In this document: positions 15,259 through 23,277 of the stretch, piece by piece
Layout: every line of letters starts with the position of its first letter
How positions within the stretch are numbered: the first letter of the stretch is position 1
Assembly: GCA_035606335.1 (NCBI GenBank)
Contig: DATNFP010000014.1
Location: 1-26,232, forward strand
Reading direction: 5' to 3'
Origin: DATNFP01 sp035606335
GTDB taxonomy: Bacteria; Bacteroidota; Bacteroidia; Chitinophagales; Chitinophagaceae
Length of the DNA stretch: 26,232 bases
Notes under the pieces: model-generated
Told to the model about the DNA's origin: nothing
Database searches by the model: none
The model's input: the letters and a program-made list of their open reading frames with translations, nothing else
Made by a program: the position numbers and the translations under genes

Positions 15259-17184
15259 ATGCTAAAAACGATATTTTTTATTTACTCAATTTTTATAGCA
15301 ACATCCTGTTTCGCACAGGAAGAGCCAAACTATGATTTTAGCAGAATACCTGCTGAGTTATTAAAGAATGCTGATGCGGTAGTAAGAGATCACCATACCG
15401 AGATACATATTGATGCATTGGATGACATACATGTCACGGAGCATTATGCCATTACCATATTAAATGAAAAAGGTAATGAATATGGAAGGCTCGAGGAATC
15501 TTATGGAAAATTTGAGAAAATTGAAGATATAAATGGCAAGCTATATGATAAATATGGCAAAGAAATCAGAAAATTAAAATCAAAAGATATTGGCGACAGG
15601 GCCGTATATGATGGTGTAACATTTTTTAATGATTACAGATATAAATATTTTGATTTTGGCTATTCACAATACCCATATACATGCGAATACGAGGTTGAAA
15701 CAAAATACAAAATGTCTTTTTTTCTTCCGTCCTGGGCACCACAGCCCGGAATAAATTGCGCTGTTGAGCATGCAGAGATAAACATCCTTTATCCCAAAGA
15801 CCTCTCAATAAGATACCGTACTTTTCATATTGACAGCATGCCGGCTGAAAAAGATACGGATGATGTGAAACAAATAACATTGTCAGTATCAAATATTCAC
15901 TCAAAACACAAAAAAGATAAGTTTGCCCCAAACGAATATTCGTCCTTGCCTCTTTTGCTTCTTGCGCCTGATAAATTTCAATTGGAAGATCTGCACGGGA
16001 CCATGTCATCATGGAAAGACCTTGGAAAATTTGTGTATGACCTGAATAGCAACAGAGATGAATTGCCGGAGGCAACAAAAAGAATTGTTCACCAATTAAC
16101 CGATACCTGCCATTCCGTAAACGAGAAAATAGATATCCTTTATGACTATCTGAAGAAAAACACAAGGTATCTCGCGATTAACCTTGGTATAGGAGGATGG
16201 CAAACCTTTGAGGCAAGCTTTGTAGCTGAAAATGGTTATGGAGATTGCAAGGCGCTATCAAACTATATGAAGTCGCTTCTGAAAGAAGCCGGAGTAACAT
16301 CTTATCAGGCCCTGATAAATGGCGATGCAGACAATAGCTATACCGTGCAGGAGGATTTTCCTCTTAATCGTTTCAATCATGTGATCTTATGTGTGCCTCA
16401 AAATAATGATACAACATGGGTGGAATGTACAACCAAGACACTCCCCGCTGGTTATTTATCTTCTTTTACGAGCAATAGAGATGCACTATTACTTACGCCA
16501 GATGGGGGTAAATTGATCAGGACACCTGATTATACTTCAAAGGAAAATATTCTTAAAAGAAGCGCCTCTATACATATAAACAGTAGTGATGAACTAAACG
16601 GAGATCTGAACCTGAGTTATGAAGGCTACTTCTGGGATGCTGAGGACAGGCATATATCAGATAATTCCCAGGCAGACATTGAAAAACATTTGAATGGGGA
16701 ATTTATCCTTCCAAGCTATGAAGTTACTAATTATAAAATCAGTAATGGTAAAGTTGGGCAGATACCGGAACTTACAGAAAAAGTAACATTAAAGGGAAGT
16801 CCGATCCTTAATCGTTCAGGTAAACGTGTGTTTCTATCAACAGATATTTTCCCTTTAAAAACTGAAGAACCGACATCATATGATGAACGTAAAACTCCTT
16901 TCCAACTCAAGAAGAGTTACCAGATAGTAGATACCATTACTATAAATATAGATGGTTCTTATACTTCTGAATACCTTCCGGAGGACGTAAAAATGAGTTA
17001 TCCATTTGCATATTATGAATCCAAAATAGTATTTGAAAACAATAATGTCATAAAGCTTATTCGCTCTTACAACCAAAAGGAAGGTGTATATCCTGCAAAA
17101 TTGTTTTCTGATTATATAACCTTAAGCAATGCCATGAATTCTGCTTCAGAGAAAAATAAGGTAGTACTTATAAATAAAGAATGA
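15259..17184 (+). CDS. Secreted DUF3857/transglutaminase-like protein with catalytic Cys and His (copy 3)
   Basis: A 641-residue exported protein that shares the architecture of its two neighbours but is more distant from them. Residues 1-19 form a signal peptide (ATSCFA then Q). DUF3857 occupies roughly 40-240 and the transglutaminase-like core about 280-410. Here the catalytic positions are filled: GYGDCKA gives C330, RFNHVIL gives H374, and TWVECTT puts Glu389 where the classical triad has Asp. It may therefore be a working cysteine protease, amidase or crosslinking enzyme outside the cytoplasm; the substrate is unknown. The ATG lies one base after the stop of copy 2, so translation is probably coupled. 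A strong terminator follows. Confidence 0.87.
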   Translation: MLKTIFFIYSIFIATSCFAQEEPNYDFSRIPAELLKNADAVVRDHHTEIHIDALDDIHVTEHYAITILNEKGNEYGRLEESYGKFEKIEDINGKLYDKYGKEIRKLKSKDIGDRAVYDGVTFFNDYRYKYFDFGYSQYPYTCEYEVETKYKMSFFLPSWAPQPGINCAVEHAEINILYPKDLSIRYRTFHIDSMPAEKDTDDVKQITLSVSNIHSKHKKDKFAPNEYSSLPLLLLAPDKFQLEDLHGTMSSWKDLGKFVYDLNSNRDELPEATKRIVHQLTDTCHSVNEKIDILYDYLKKNTRYLAINLGIGGWQTFEASFVAENGYGDCKALSNYMKSLLKEAGVTSYQALINGDADNSYTVQEDFPLNRFNHVILCVPQNNDTTWVECTTKTLPAGYLSSFTSNRDALLLTPDGGKLIRTPDYTSKENILKRSASIHINSSDELNGDLNLSYEGYFWDAEDRHISDNSQADIEKHLNGEFILPSYEVTNYKISNGKVGQIPELTEKVTLKGSPILNRSGKRVFLSTDIFPLKTEEPTSYDERKTPFQLKKSYQIVDTITINIDGSYTSEYLPEDVKMSYPFAYYESKIVFENNNVIKLIRSYNQKEGVYPAKLFSDYITLSNAMNSASEKNKVVLINKE

Positions 17185-17214
17185 TCATCTTAAAACATAT
17201 GAGGTAACCTCAAA

Positions 17215-17250
17215 TAAAAAATCCCTTTAGATGTCTAAAGGGATTTTTTA
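17215..17250. terminator. Bidirectional terminator between convergent genes
   Basis: A perfect 16-bp stem (17215-17230 with 17235-17250) and 4-base loop. The core is ATCCCTTTAG/CTAAAGGGAT with A runs on the left and T runs on the right, so it works for the DUF3857 operon on plus and for the EGF-like lipoprotein on minus. Confidence 0.92.
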
Positions 17251-17268
17251 ATGTATTTAATTACAGAT

Positions 17269-17823
17269 TTATCTTGTCCATACTGATGGAGAGCCACCAC
17301 CTAAGCCAAAGTCATCAGTTCCTGAAGCATTTGATACGGAATAGTACATTACCAGTTTATGGTACATATAAAATGAATGATCGGCTGTATCAAGATAGCC
17401 GTAACCCACTACAGTACTTCCATTTATAGTTTGCTGAGGTATCTTAATGCTATCGCCAATTACATAGGCATTCACATCAGAAGCAAAAGAATTATAAAAA
17501 TGCTTAATTACTACCTGGTTGATGGCCGCGCCGTCGGCTATTGTAACATTATAAGGAGTACCCTCAGTAGAAATAGTACCTTTTTCTTTAACGTACCAAA
17601 CAGTACCACCCGCGCCGTCAGTAAACTTATCTCTTGTGATTACTTCACATTGTGTTCCTTCGTAACCTGTCTGGCAGGTACATGCGCCATTATTACACAC
17701 GCCACCATAAGCGCAATTAATTGCTTTACATTTATCTGGAGAACAAGATGTATAGGTAGCTGCAGAAAAAGCAATCAATGTGCTTAACGCTGAGATAACT
17801 ATGGTTTTTAAACGAGCTTTCAT
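17269..17823 (-). CDS. EGF-like domain lipoprotein
   Basis: A 184-residue exported protein of unknown role. It has a signal sequence and C27 in a weak lipobox (TYTSC), so it is probably a lipoprotein. An EGF-like module follows with six cysteines at 32, 37, 43, 48, 50 and 59, in the pattern NCAYGGVCNNGACTC then GYEGTQCE. The remaining 120 residues have no recognised domain and look beta-rich. Proteins with this Cys-anchored EGF module plus a short variable domain are frequent in Bacteroidota. A GTG two codons upstream (17829) is an alternative start; ATG 17823 gives the more usual lysine-rich N-terminus. It has its own promoter and shares a terminator with the convergent operon. Confidence 0.85.
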   Translation of the reverse strand: MKARLKTIVISALSTLIAFSAATYTSCSPDKCKAINCAYGGVCNNGACTCQTGYEGTQCEVITRDKFTDGAGGTVWYVKEKGTISTEGTPYNVTIADGAAINQVVIKHFYNSFASDVNAYVIGDSIKIPQQTINGSTVVGYGYLDTADHSFYMYHKLVMYYSVSNASGTDDFGLGGGSPSVWTR

Positions 17824-17852
17824 TAGCACAAAATGTTTTATTAAAAGGGACT

Positions 17853-17882
17853 TAAAGATAACTAAACAATTTTAAAAAGCAA
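17853..17882 (-). promoter_or_regulatory. Promoter of the EGF-like lipoprotein gene
   Basis: On the minus strand TTG (17882-17880), 19 bases, then TATCTTTA (17860-17853), one mismatch from TAnnTTTG. The spacing is right and the box is 29 bases from the ATG. Confidence 0.55.
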
Positions 17883-17984
17883 TCTATTGAAATATATATC
17901 AGTACAATATAAAGGCTGATTGATTTCAAGCCCAAAATATCTCTTTAATCGGAATTTACATAGAGTTAACGAAAAATAATTTTT

Positions 17985-18824
17985 TTATTTTTCTACATCG
18001 GCTTTATAAGCTCTGATACCTCTATATATAGCCATAGCAACTTCGTGCTGGCCTTGTTCGGAATTAAGGTATGTTTCTTCTTCGGGATTATTAATAAAGC
18101 CTATCTCCACCAATACTCCCGGCATTGCACTACCCGCAAGCACTTCAAGGCCTTTTTGTTTCACTCCAAGATCTTGTCTGCCCTCGTTAGCAAACTGCTG
18201 CTGAATCTTCTCTCCTAATAGTACACTGCGGCTTAAGAAGGCCTGGGCATACTGAGCTACTATAATTGCTGTCTGGGGATCATTTTCATTTAATAAACCC
18301 GACTCATCAGCCACATTCTCACTATACTCGCCTATCGCTTCCTCTTTTTGAGAATTGCGGTGCAGTCCTAATACATAAGTTTCTACCCCGTTTGCATTTG
18401 TTACATGGTGCTTTATATAATGATATATCGGTTTTTTCACTTTATGATGGCCATGTCTAACCGTTTTATATCCTTCAAATTCTTTGGTATAGGTAAATGC
18501 TGTAGAATTAACGTGTACGGAAACAAATAGATCGGCATTAGCGCGGTTGGCCATTTCATGCCTGTCAGGGAGGGTGGGATAGCTATCTGTAGTTCTCGTA
18601 TAGATCACCTGGACATCTTTCATGCTGTCATCAATGATCTTTCCCAATTTTAATACTACAGCGAGGGTTAGATTTTTCTCCATAGAAAAGGAACCCTGTG
18701 CACCAATATCCTGCCCTCCATGCCCTGCATCGAGGACAATTTTTGTTATTTTTTTACCATGAGCAAATAATAAAAGTGGGGCAATGCTCATTAAAAAAAT
18801 GAGCGGCAAAATTCTGGTACGCAT
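17985..18824 (-). CDS. N-acetylmuramoyl-L-alanine amidase (Amidase_3 family)
   Basis: A zinc amidase that cuts the bond between MurNAc and L-alanine in peptidoglycan, exported by the signal peptide at 1-22 (ending FAHG). Zinc ligands are H35 (LDAGHGGQD), E49 (SMEKN) and H104 (VSVHVN); the catalytic Glu is E240 in GVLVEIGFINN. Between H104 and GVETYVLGLH lies an insert of about 35 residues that is rich in His and Lys (HGHHKVKKPIYHYIKHH); similar basic inserts occur in amidases of this phylum. The frame is open upstream to a TTG at 18866, but that TTG is part of the -7 box, so ATG 18824 is the start and gives 279 residues. It is divergent from lptD, with overlapping promoters. Confidence 0.94.
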   Translation of the reverse strand: MRTRILPLIFLMSIAPLLLFAHGKKITKIVLDAGHGGQDIGAQGSFSMEKNLTLAVVLKLGKIIDDSMKDVQVIYTRTTDSYPTLPDRHEMANRANADLFVSVHVNSTAFTYTKEFEGYKTVRHGHHKVKKPIYHYIKHHVTNANGVETYVLGLHRNSQKEEAIGEYSENVADESGLLNENDPQTAIIVAQYAQAFLSRSVLLGEKIQQQFANEGRQDLGVKQKGLEVLAGSAMPGVLVEIGFINNPEEETYLNSEQGQHEVAMAIYRGIRAYKADVEK

Positions 18825-18863
18825 ATTGTGAGTAAAAACAGTTAGGTTAAATATATAAACTTT

Positions 18864-18871
18864 CAAAGGTA
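18864..18871 (-). promoter_or_regulatory. -7 box of the amidase gene
   Basis: TACCTTTG on the minus strand is an exact TAnnTTTG match, 39 bases upstream of the ATG at 18824. Its -33 region would fall on the -7 box of the divergent lptD gene. Confidence 0.6.
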
Positions 18872-18884
18872 GTGAGCAAATAAC

Positions 18885-18892
18885 TATTTTTG
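18885..18892 (+). promoter_or_regulatory. -7 box of lptD (near-leaderless)
   Basis: TATTTTTG is an exact TAnnTTTG match only 7 bases before the lptD ATG. TTTC at 18861-18864, 20 bases upstream, is a one-mismatch -33 candidate and touches the amidase -7 box. Confidence 0.55.
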
Positions 18893-18899
18893 CCCGTCC

Positions 18900-21608
18900 A
18901 TGAGCCTGTGCAGTAAAATTATTTCAAAATTAGCAAGCTTTCATTGCCTTACCATTTCCATGGCAATGATTTTTTTAATTTTAACAAATAACACTTATGC
19001 TCAAACTAATGTAGAACATAATAAGATTATTTCAACTCTGAATCCTATTTCAGACAGCAGCGGGATCAGAGATACGAATAAAATAGTAAAGCAAGATACT
19101 GTTGCCCTAAAACAGGATAGCCTTCATGGAAATAAGGCGCTTGCAGATACATCAAGAAAAAAGAGACTCGAAGATTCATTAGGTATCCGCATCTCAAAAG
19201 ATGAACTTCCATCACCTGTCACTGCTACCGCCGCTGATTCAGCCGTGATAGACATGAAGCATAACCATTTTTATTTATATGGCAATTCAAAGGTAAACTA
19301 TGAAGATCTGGAACTGGATGCGGGAGAGATTGTTTTTGACCAGACCTCTAATGTAGTTACCGCACAACCTTCGTTTGACACAGCAGGCAAGTCAGGAGAA
19401 AGACCATCGTTTACACAGGGAAAGGATAAATTCACTTACGATTCTTTACAATATAACTTTAAAAGTAAACGTGCTATTGTGCGGAATGCCCATTCTCAAT
19501 ATGGAGAAGGGTTCGTTCAAAGTGAACAGGTGAAACGAAATCCTGACCAATCCATTTTTGGATATCATAGTATATATACTACATGTGCGTTAGATACTCC
19601 TCACTTCGGTATTGTAGCAAAAAAAATAAAAGTAATTCCAGGCCACATTATTGCCTCAGGTCCTGCAAATATTGAGATAGAAGGAGTGCCAACTCCTATA
19701 TTTCTTCCATTTGGGCTGTTCCCGATAACTCAGGGACAAAAATCAGGTTTTATATTACCTGCATATACAGTGGAACAGGCACGCGGTTTAGGTATCACTA
19801 ATGGAGGATATTATTTTTCTTTAAGTGACTATACCGATCTATTGACAGAGGCAAATATCTATACAAAGGGAAGCTATAGCATAAGTGGTGTTAGCACGTA
19901 TGCGGACAGATATCATTACTCCGGAGGCGTTTCACTTTCCTACGCTTATAATAAAACAGGAGAAGATTACGAACCCGGGTCTACCATATCTAAAGACTTT
20001 ATGTTTTTGTGGCAGCATCAGACAGATGCGAAATCTATTCCCGGGCAATCATTTAATGCGAATGTAACTGTAGGTACGTCTACCTACTTCTCTAATAATA
20101 GCTACAACTATAATCAAATTTTACAAAATCAATATTCATCAAACATCAGCTTTTCAAAAAGCTGGGCAGGAACTCCATTCAGCCTTGTGGTAAGTGCCCG
20201 GCATAGTCAAAATACAGGAACAAGGCAAGTACAGGTTACCCTACCCGATGTGAATTTTCATATTACCCAACTTAATCCCTTTCAAAGCAAGAAGAGCGTT
20301 GGTATCCATTGGTGGGATAAGATAACCATTAGCTATTCATTTGACATGCTTAATGAAACAAGTTTTATTGATACGACATTTAGCTTCAATACATTGTCGT
20401 TTAAAAGTTTTCAGCTTGGCGCGCATCACACAATACCTATAAGCGCTTCATACACTATATTCCGTTTTATAAATATGTCGTTCAGTATTAATTATGATGA
20501 ATACTGGCTTACGGATAAATTATATGAACAGTTCAATCCGGCAACAAAAAGTATAGACTCTAATGATTCACGTGGATTTTATGCTGTCCGTGATTTTAAC
20601 GCCGGTGTGAATTTTTCCACCCGCATATATGGTATGAAACTTTTTAAGAGTGGTAGATTACGTGGCATCAGGCATGTATTGACACCAAATGTGGGTTTTA
20701 CCTATCATCCTGATTTTGGAGTAGCGCCGTTTAACTATTATTATCGTTCCCGAATTGACTCCTTTAATTACCAGTACCTATCTCCGTATATGACCTCTAT
20801 AGTGGGTGTACCTCCGGGTCCTGGCAAGCAGGGCAATGTGAATTTTGGCCTCAACAACAACCTGCAAATCAAAGTAAAGTCGGATAAAGACACAGCAACT
20901 GGCTATAAAAATGTTACATTAATAGATGGGCTTAGTATTACATCTGCATATAATCTTGCAGCTGATTCTTTTCAATGGAGTCCGATAGCTATGAGTTTCC
21001 GCACCAATGTGCTTGACAAAATAAATATAAGCGGTAGCGCTACATTCGATCCGTATACACTTGACTATGAAACGGGACAACGCCTGCCGGAAACCATGAT
21101 TGAACAGGGTACCGGTATCGCGCGCTTTACTAATGCAGTGCTTGCAGTGGGAACAAATTTTCATTCAAAACCATTGAATTCTAATAATAAAACAACCAAT
21201 AGTGAAGAATATAGCAGGCTAATGAGAAATGGCGGAATAAACGATTATGCGGATTTTAATATTCCATGGAGCTTCAACGTTAGCTATGCCTTAAATGTAA
21301 CTAATAACTGGTCTCCTTTTTCCGGAAAAGATACACTGGCTACTACACAAAATCTTATGCTCCAGGGCAATTTTAATCTCACTGAACGCTGGAAAATATC
21401 GCTAAGTTCGGGATACGATTTCACTCTTCACCAGCTTACGCTTACATCTATAGACGTTTTTCGCGACTTGCATTGCTGGGAAATGCACTTTCAAACAATT
21501 CCCTTTGGCCCACGCAAAAGTTTTATGTTCCAGCTTAATGTGAAAGCAGCCGTTTTACAAGACCTGAAACTGGTAAGAAGAAGAGACTATAGAGATGCTG
21601 TAGATTAA
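18900..21608 (+). CDS. lptD: LPS-assembly protein LptD (OstA family)
   Basis: The outer-membrane barrel that inserts lipopolysaccharide into the outer leaflet. The 902-residue product has a signal peptide of about 35 residues (ending TYAQ). An OstA/LptA-like beta-jellyroll region follows from about residue 110 (FYLYGNSKVNYEDLELDAG, then IVFDQTSNVVTA), with the family segment IEGVPTPIFLPFGLFP and SGFILPAYT near residues 260-290. The rest is a long barrel with alternating strands. The linker at 35-110 is Lys/Asp/Ser rich. The protein ends in RRRDYRDAVD rather than in an aromatic residue. It is divergent from the amidase, so lipopolysaccharide export and wall remodelling share one control region. 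No obvious terminator follows before the E2 promoter. Confidence 0.92.
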   Translation: MSLCSKIISKLASFHCLTISMAMIFLILTNNTYAQTNVEHNKIISTLNPISDSSGIRDTNKIVKQDTVALKQDSLHGNKALADTSRKKRLEDSLGIRISKDELPSPVTATAADSAVIDMKHNHFYLYGNSKVNYEDLELDAGEIVFDQTSNVVTAQPSFDTAGKSGERPSFTQGKDKFTYDSLQYNFKSKRAIVRNAHSQYGEGFVQSEQVKRNPDQSIFGYHSIYTTCALDTPHFGIVAKKIKVIPGHIIASGPANIEIEGVPTPIFLPFGLFPITQGQKSGFILPAYTVEQARGLGITNGGYYFSLSDYTDLLTEANIYTKGSYSISGVSTYADRYHYSGGVSLSYAYNKTGEDYEPGSTISKDFMFLWQHQTDAKSIPGQSFNANVTVGTSTYFSNNSYNYNQILQNQYSSNISFSKSWAGTPFSLVVSARHSQNTGTRQVQVTLPDVNFHITQLNPFQSKKSVGIHWWDKITISYSFDMLNETSFIDTTFSFNTLSFKSFQLGAHHTIPISASYTIFRFINMSFSINYDEYWLTDKLYEQFNPATKSIDSNDSRGFYAVRDFNAGVNFSTRIYGMKLFKSGRLRGIRHVLTPNVGFTYHPDFGVAPFNYYYRSRIDSFNYQYLSPYMTSIVGVPPGPGKQGNVNFGLNNNLQIKVKSDKDTATGYKNVTLIDGLSITSAYNLAADSFQWSPIAMSFRTNVLDKINISGSATFDPYTLDYETGQRLPETMIEQGTGIARFTNAVLAVGTNFHSKPLNSNNKTTNSEEYSRLMRNGGINDYADFNIPWSFNVSYALNVTNNWSPFSGKDTLATTQNLMLQGNFNLTERWKISLSSGYDFTLHQLTLTSIDVFRDLHCWEMHFQTIPFGPRKSFMFQLNVKAAVLQDLKLVRRRDYRDAVD

Positions 21609-21650
21609 GCACCGTATAAACTTCAGATTAACTTTATTGTCGCTTTGATA

Positions 21651-21677
21651 AATGTTACATAGGTTATAATGTTACAT
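21651..21677 (+). repeat. Paired 10-bp direct repeat, candidate operator at the E2 promoter
   Basis: AATGTTACAT occurs at 21651-21660 and again at 21668-21677, 17 bases start to start. Each copy is itself a near-dyad (ATGT-T-ACAT). The second touches the putative -33 TTG. This is a plausible binding site for a repressor or activator; no such regulator is identified here. Confidence 0.45.
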
Positions 21678-21708
21678 TGTACATTTGCTACTCATTTGAT
21701 TATTTTTG
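21677..21708 (+). promoter_or_regulatory. Promoter of the E2 gene
   Basis: TTG (21677-21679), 21 bases, then TATTTTTG (21701-21708), an exact TAnnTTTG match. It is 34 bases before the ATG at 21743 and rules out the TTG at 21677 as a start codon. Confidence 0.65.
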
Positions 21709-21742
21709 TACCGGCTTAATAATATATAACAAAACGCTATTT

Positions 21743-23122
21743 ATGGCTATAGTTGATCTAGTTATGCCCAAGATGGGTGAGAGTATAATGGAAGCTACCG
21801 TGTTGAAATGGCATAAAAAACCAGGCGACAAGGTGAAGATGGATGAAACTGTACTCGAGATCGCTACTGATAAAGTAGACAGTGAGGTTCCTTCTACAGC
21901 AGAAGGTGTAATAACTGAGATTCTTTTTAAAGAAAATGATGTAGTACCCGTAGGTACTGTCATTGCTAAAGTAGATACTGTGGGTACTGGCGCACAAGCA
22001 ACTCCACAATCAGCTCCTGTCAACATACAGCAGGCTCCCAAACCGGCCGTTCAGCAACAGGCTCAGCAAAATATCCCAGCAGCATCTGTGCAGGCTGCTC
22101 CATCGGGAGTGGGTGAAGGCAATCGTTTTTATTCTCCGTTAGTACTTAATATAGCCGGCAAGGAAGGCATTAGCATGACTGAACTGGAAAACATCCCCGG
22201 TACGGGAAATGAAGGCCGCGTTACAAAAAAAGATATTCTCAATTACGTAAGCAACAAACAAAATGGATCTGGCGCTGGAAGCCAGCATCCTGCTCCTGCA
22301 TATCAGGAAGAAGAATCTCAGGTACAACCGCAAATAGAATCTCAGCCTATAGCTCAGCAGCAAGCTGCACCCCAGCCAACTGTCGTTACAAGGTCAGAAC
22401 AGCCTGTTAGCGGCAATGTTGAGATTATAGAAATGGACCGTATGAGGAAACTCATTGCAGAGCATATGGTGCGTAGTAAAGCAACATCGCCCCATGTAAC
22501 CAGCTTTACGGAAGCAGATGTAACCAATATTGTTCGCTGGAGAGATAAGGTAAAGGGAGAATTTGATAAGAAGTATGGAGAAAAAATAACTTTCACCCCA
22601 ATTTTCATCGAAGCCATTGTTAAATGTATCAGAAAATATCCAATGATAAATTGCAGTGTGGATGGAGACAGGATCATTGTAAAAAAAGATATTAATATAG
22701 GTATGGCGGCGGCGTTGCCAAGCGGCAACCTAATAGTACCTGTAATTAAAAATGCAGATACTAAAAATCTGCTTGGCCTTACAAAAGATGTAAACAGCCT
22801 GGCAAACAATGCAAGAAACAACAAGCTTAAAGCCGATGATACACAAGGCGGTACGTTCACTCTTACTAATGTTGGTACTTTTGGAAGCCTGATGGGAACA
22901 CCTATCATCAATCAACCACAGGTAGCCATACTGGCAGTCGGAAGTATTAAAAAACGTCCTATGGTAATGGAAACAGAAGATGGTGATGTTATTGCGATTC
23001 GCCACATGATGTATCTGTCTATGAGTTATGATCATAGAGTCGTGGATGGCTCACTTGGCGCCAGCTTCCTGACAGCAGTTGCAAAAGAGCTTGAAGCATT
23101 CGATCCTGGAAGATCGGTGTGA
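21743..23122 (+). CDS. 2-oxo acid dehydrogenase E2 component (dihydrolipoamide acyltransferase)
   Basis: The acyl-transferring core of a pyruvate, 2-oxoglutarate or branched-chain dehydrogenase complex. The 459-residue protein has one lipoyl domain (1-76) with the lipoylated K44 in EIATDKVDSE, a Gln/Pro/Ala linker, a subunit-binding domain (about 128-169, RFYSPLVLNIAGKEG to GRVTKKDILNYV), a second Gln/Pro-rich linker and the catalytic domain from about 225 on. The catalytic motif SYDHRVVDG is intact (H431, D435). A single lipoyl domain and the general look fit branched-chain or pyruvate E2, but specificity cannot be set from sequence alone. E1 and E3 genes are not nearby, so the complex is encoded in pieces. 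ATG 21743 is chosen because the frame upstream runs through the promoter. Confidence 0.94.
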   Translation: MAIVDLVMPKMGESIMEATVLKWHKKPGDKVKMDETVLEIATDKVDSEVPSTAEGVITEILFKENDVVPVGTVIAKVDTVGTGAQATPQSAPVNIQQAPKPAVQQQAQQNIPAASVQAAPSGVGEGNRFYSPLVLNIAGKEGISMTELENIPGTGNEGRVTKKDILNYVSNKQNGSGAGSQHPAPAYQEEESQVQPQIESQPIAQQQAAPQPTVVTRSEQPVSGNVEIIEMDRMRKLIAEHMVRSKATSPHVTSFTEADVTNIVRWRDKVKGEFDKKYGEKITFTPIFIEAIVKCIRKYPMINCSVDGDRIIVKKDINIGMAAALPSGNLIVPVIKNADTKNLLGLTKDVNSLANNARNNKLKADDTQGGTFTLTNVGTFGSLMGTPIINQPQVAILAVGSIKKRPMVMETEDGDVIAIRHMMYLSMSYDHRVVDGSLGASFLTAVAKELEAFDPGRSV

Positions 23123-23148
23123 TAATGTGATTATATTTTTTTATCTTT

Positions 23149-23178
23149 AAAAGGCCTTCACAATAGAAGGCCTTTTTT
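23149..23178 (+). terminator. E2 gene terminator
   Basis: A perfect 11-bp stem (23149-23159 with 23166-23176), 6-base loop, GGCC core and a run of six T. It lies 26 bases past the stop codon. Confidence 0.92.
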
Positions 23179-23277
23179 GGTAAAAATAACACCGTCTTTA
23201 CACTGCGATTACTTTTATTAGAAACGGTTCCTTTTATTTTGTAAGCGATAGTTTTATCATCTTATACATTTATTTGT

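Noticed and set aside
17971..17993. Inverted repeat GAAAAATAA/TTATTTTTC at the amidase stop codon
   Set aside because: The stem has only one G-C pair and overlaps the stop codon; it is expected by chance in A/T-rich sequence and is too weak to call a terminator.
18825..18866. N-terminal extension of the amidase from a TTG at 18866
   Set aside because: That TTG is part of the -7 box TACCTTTG, and a normal signal peptide starts at ATG 18824.
20910..20919. A third AATGTTACAT copy as part of the operator system
   Set aside because: It encodes Asn-Val-Thr within lptD and is 740 bases from the pair; treated as coincidence.
21677..21742. N-terminal extension of the E2 protein from a TTG at 21677
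   Set aside because: The -7 box at 21701-21708 lies inside it, and the lipoyl domain begins normally at ATG 21743.
22354..22911. A 185-codon open frame antisense to the E2 gene
   Set aside because: It lies wholly opposite a well-supported coding region, shows no family features and reflects codon bias of the plus strand.
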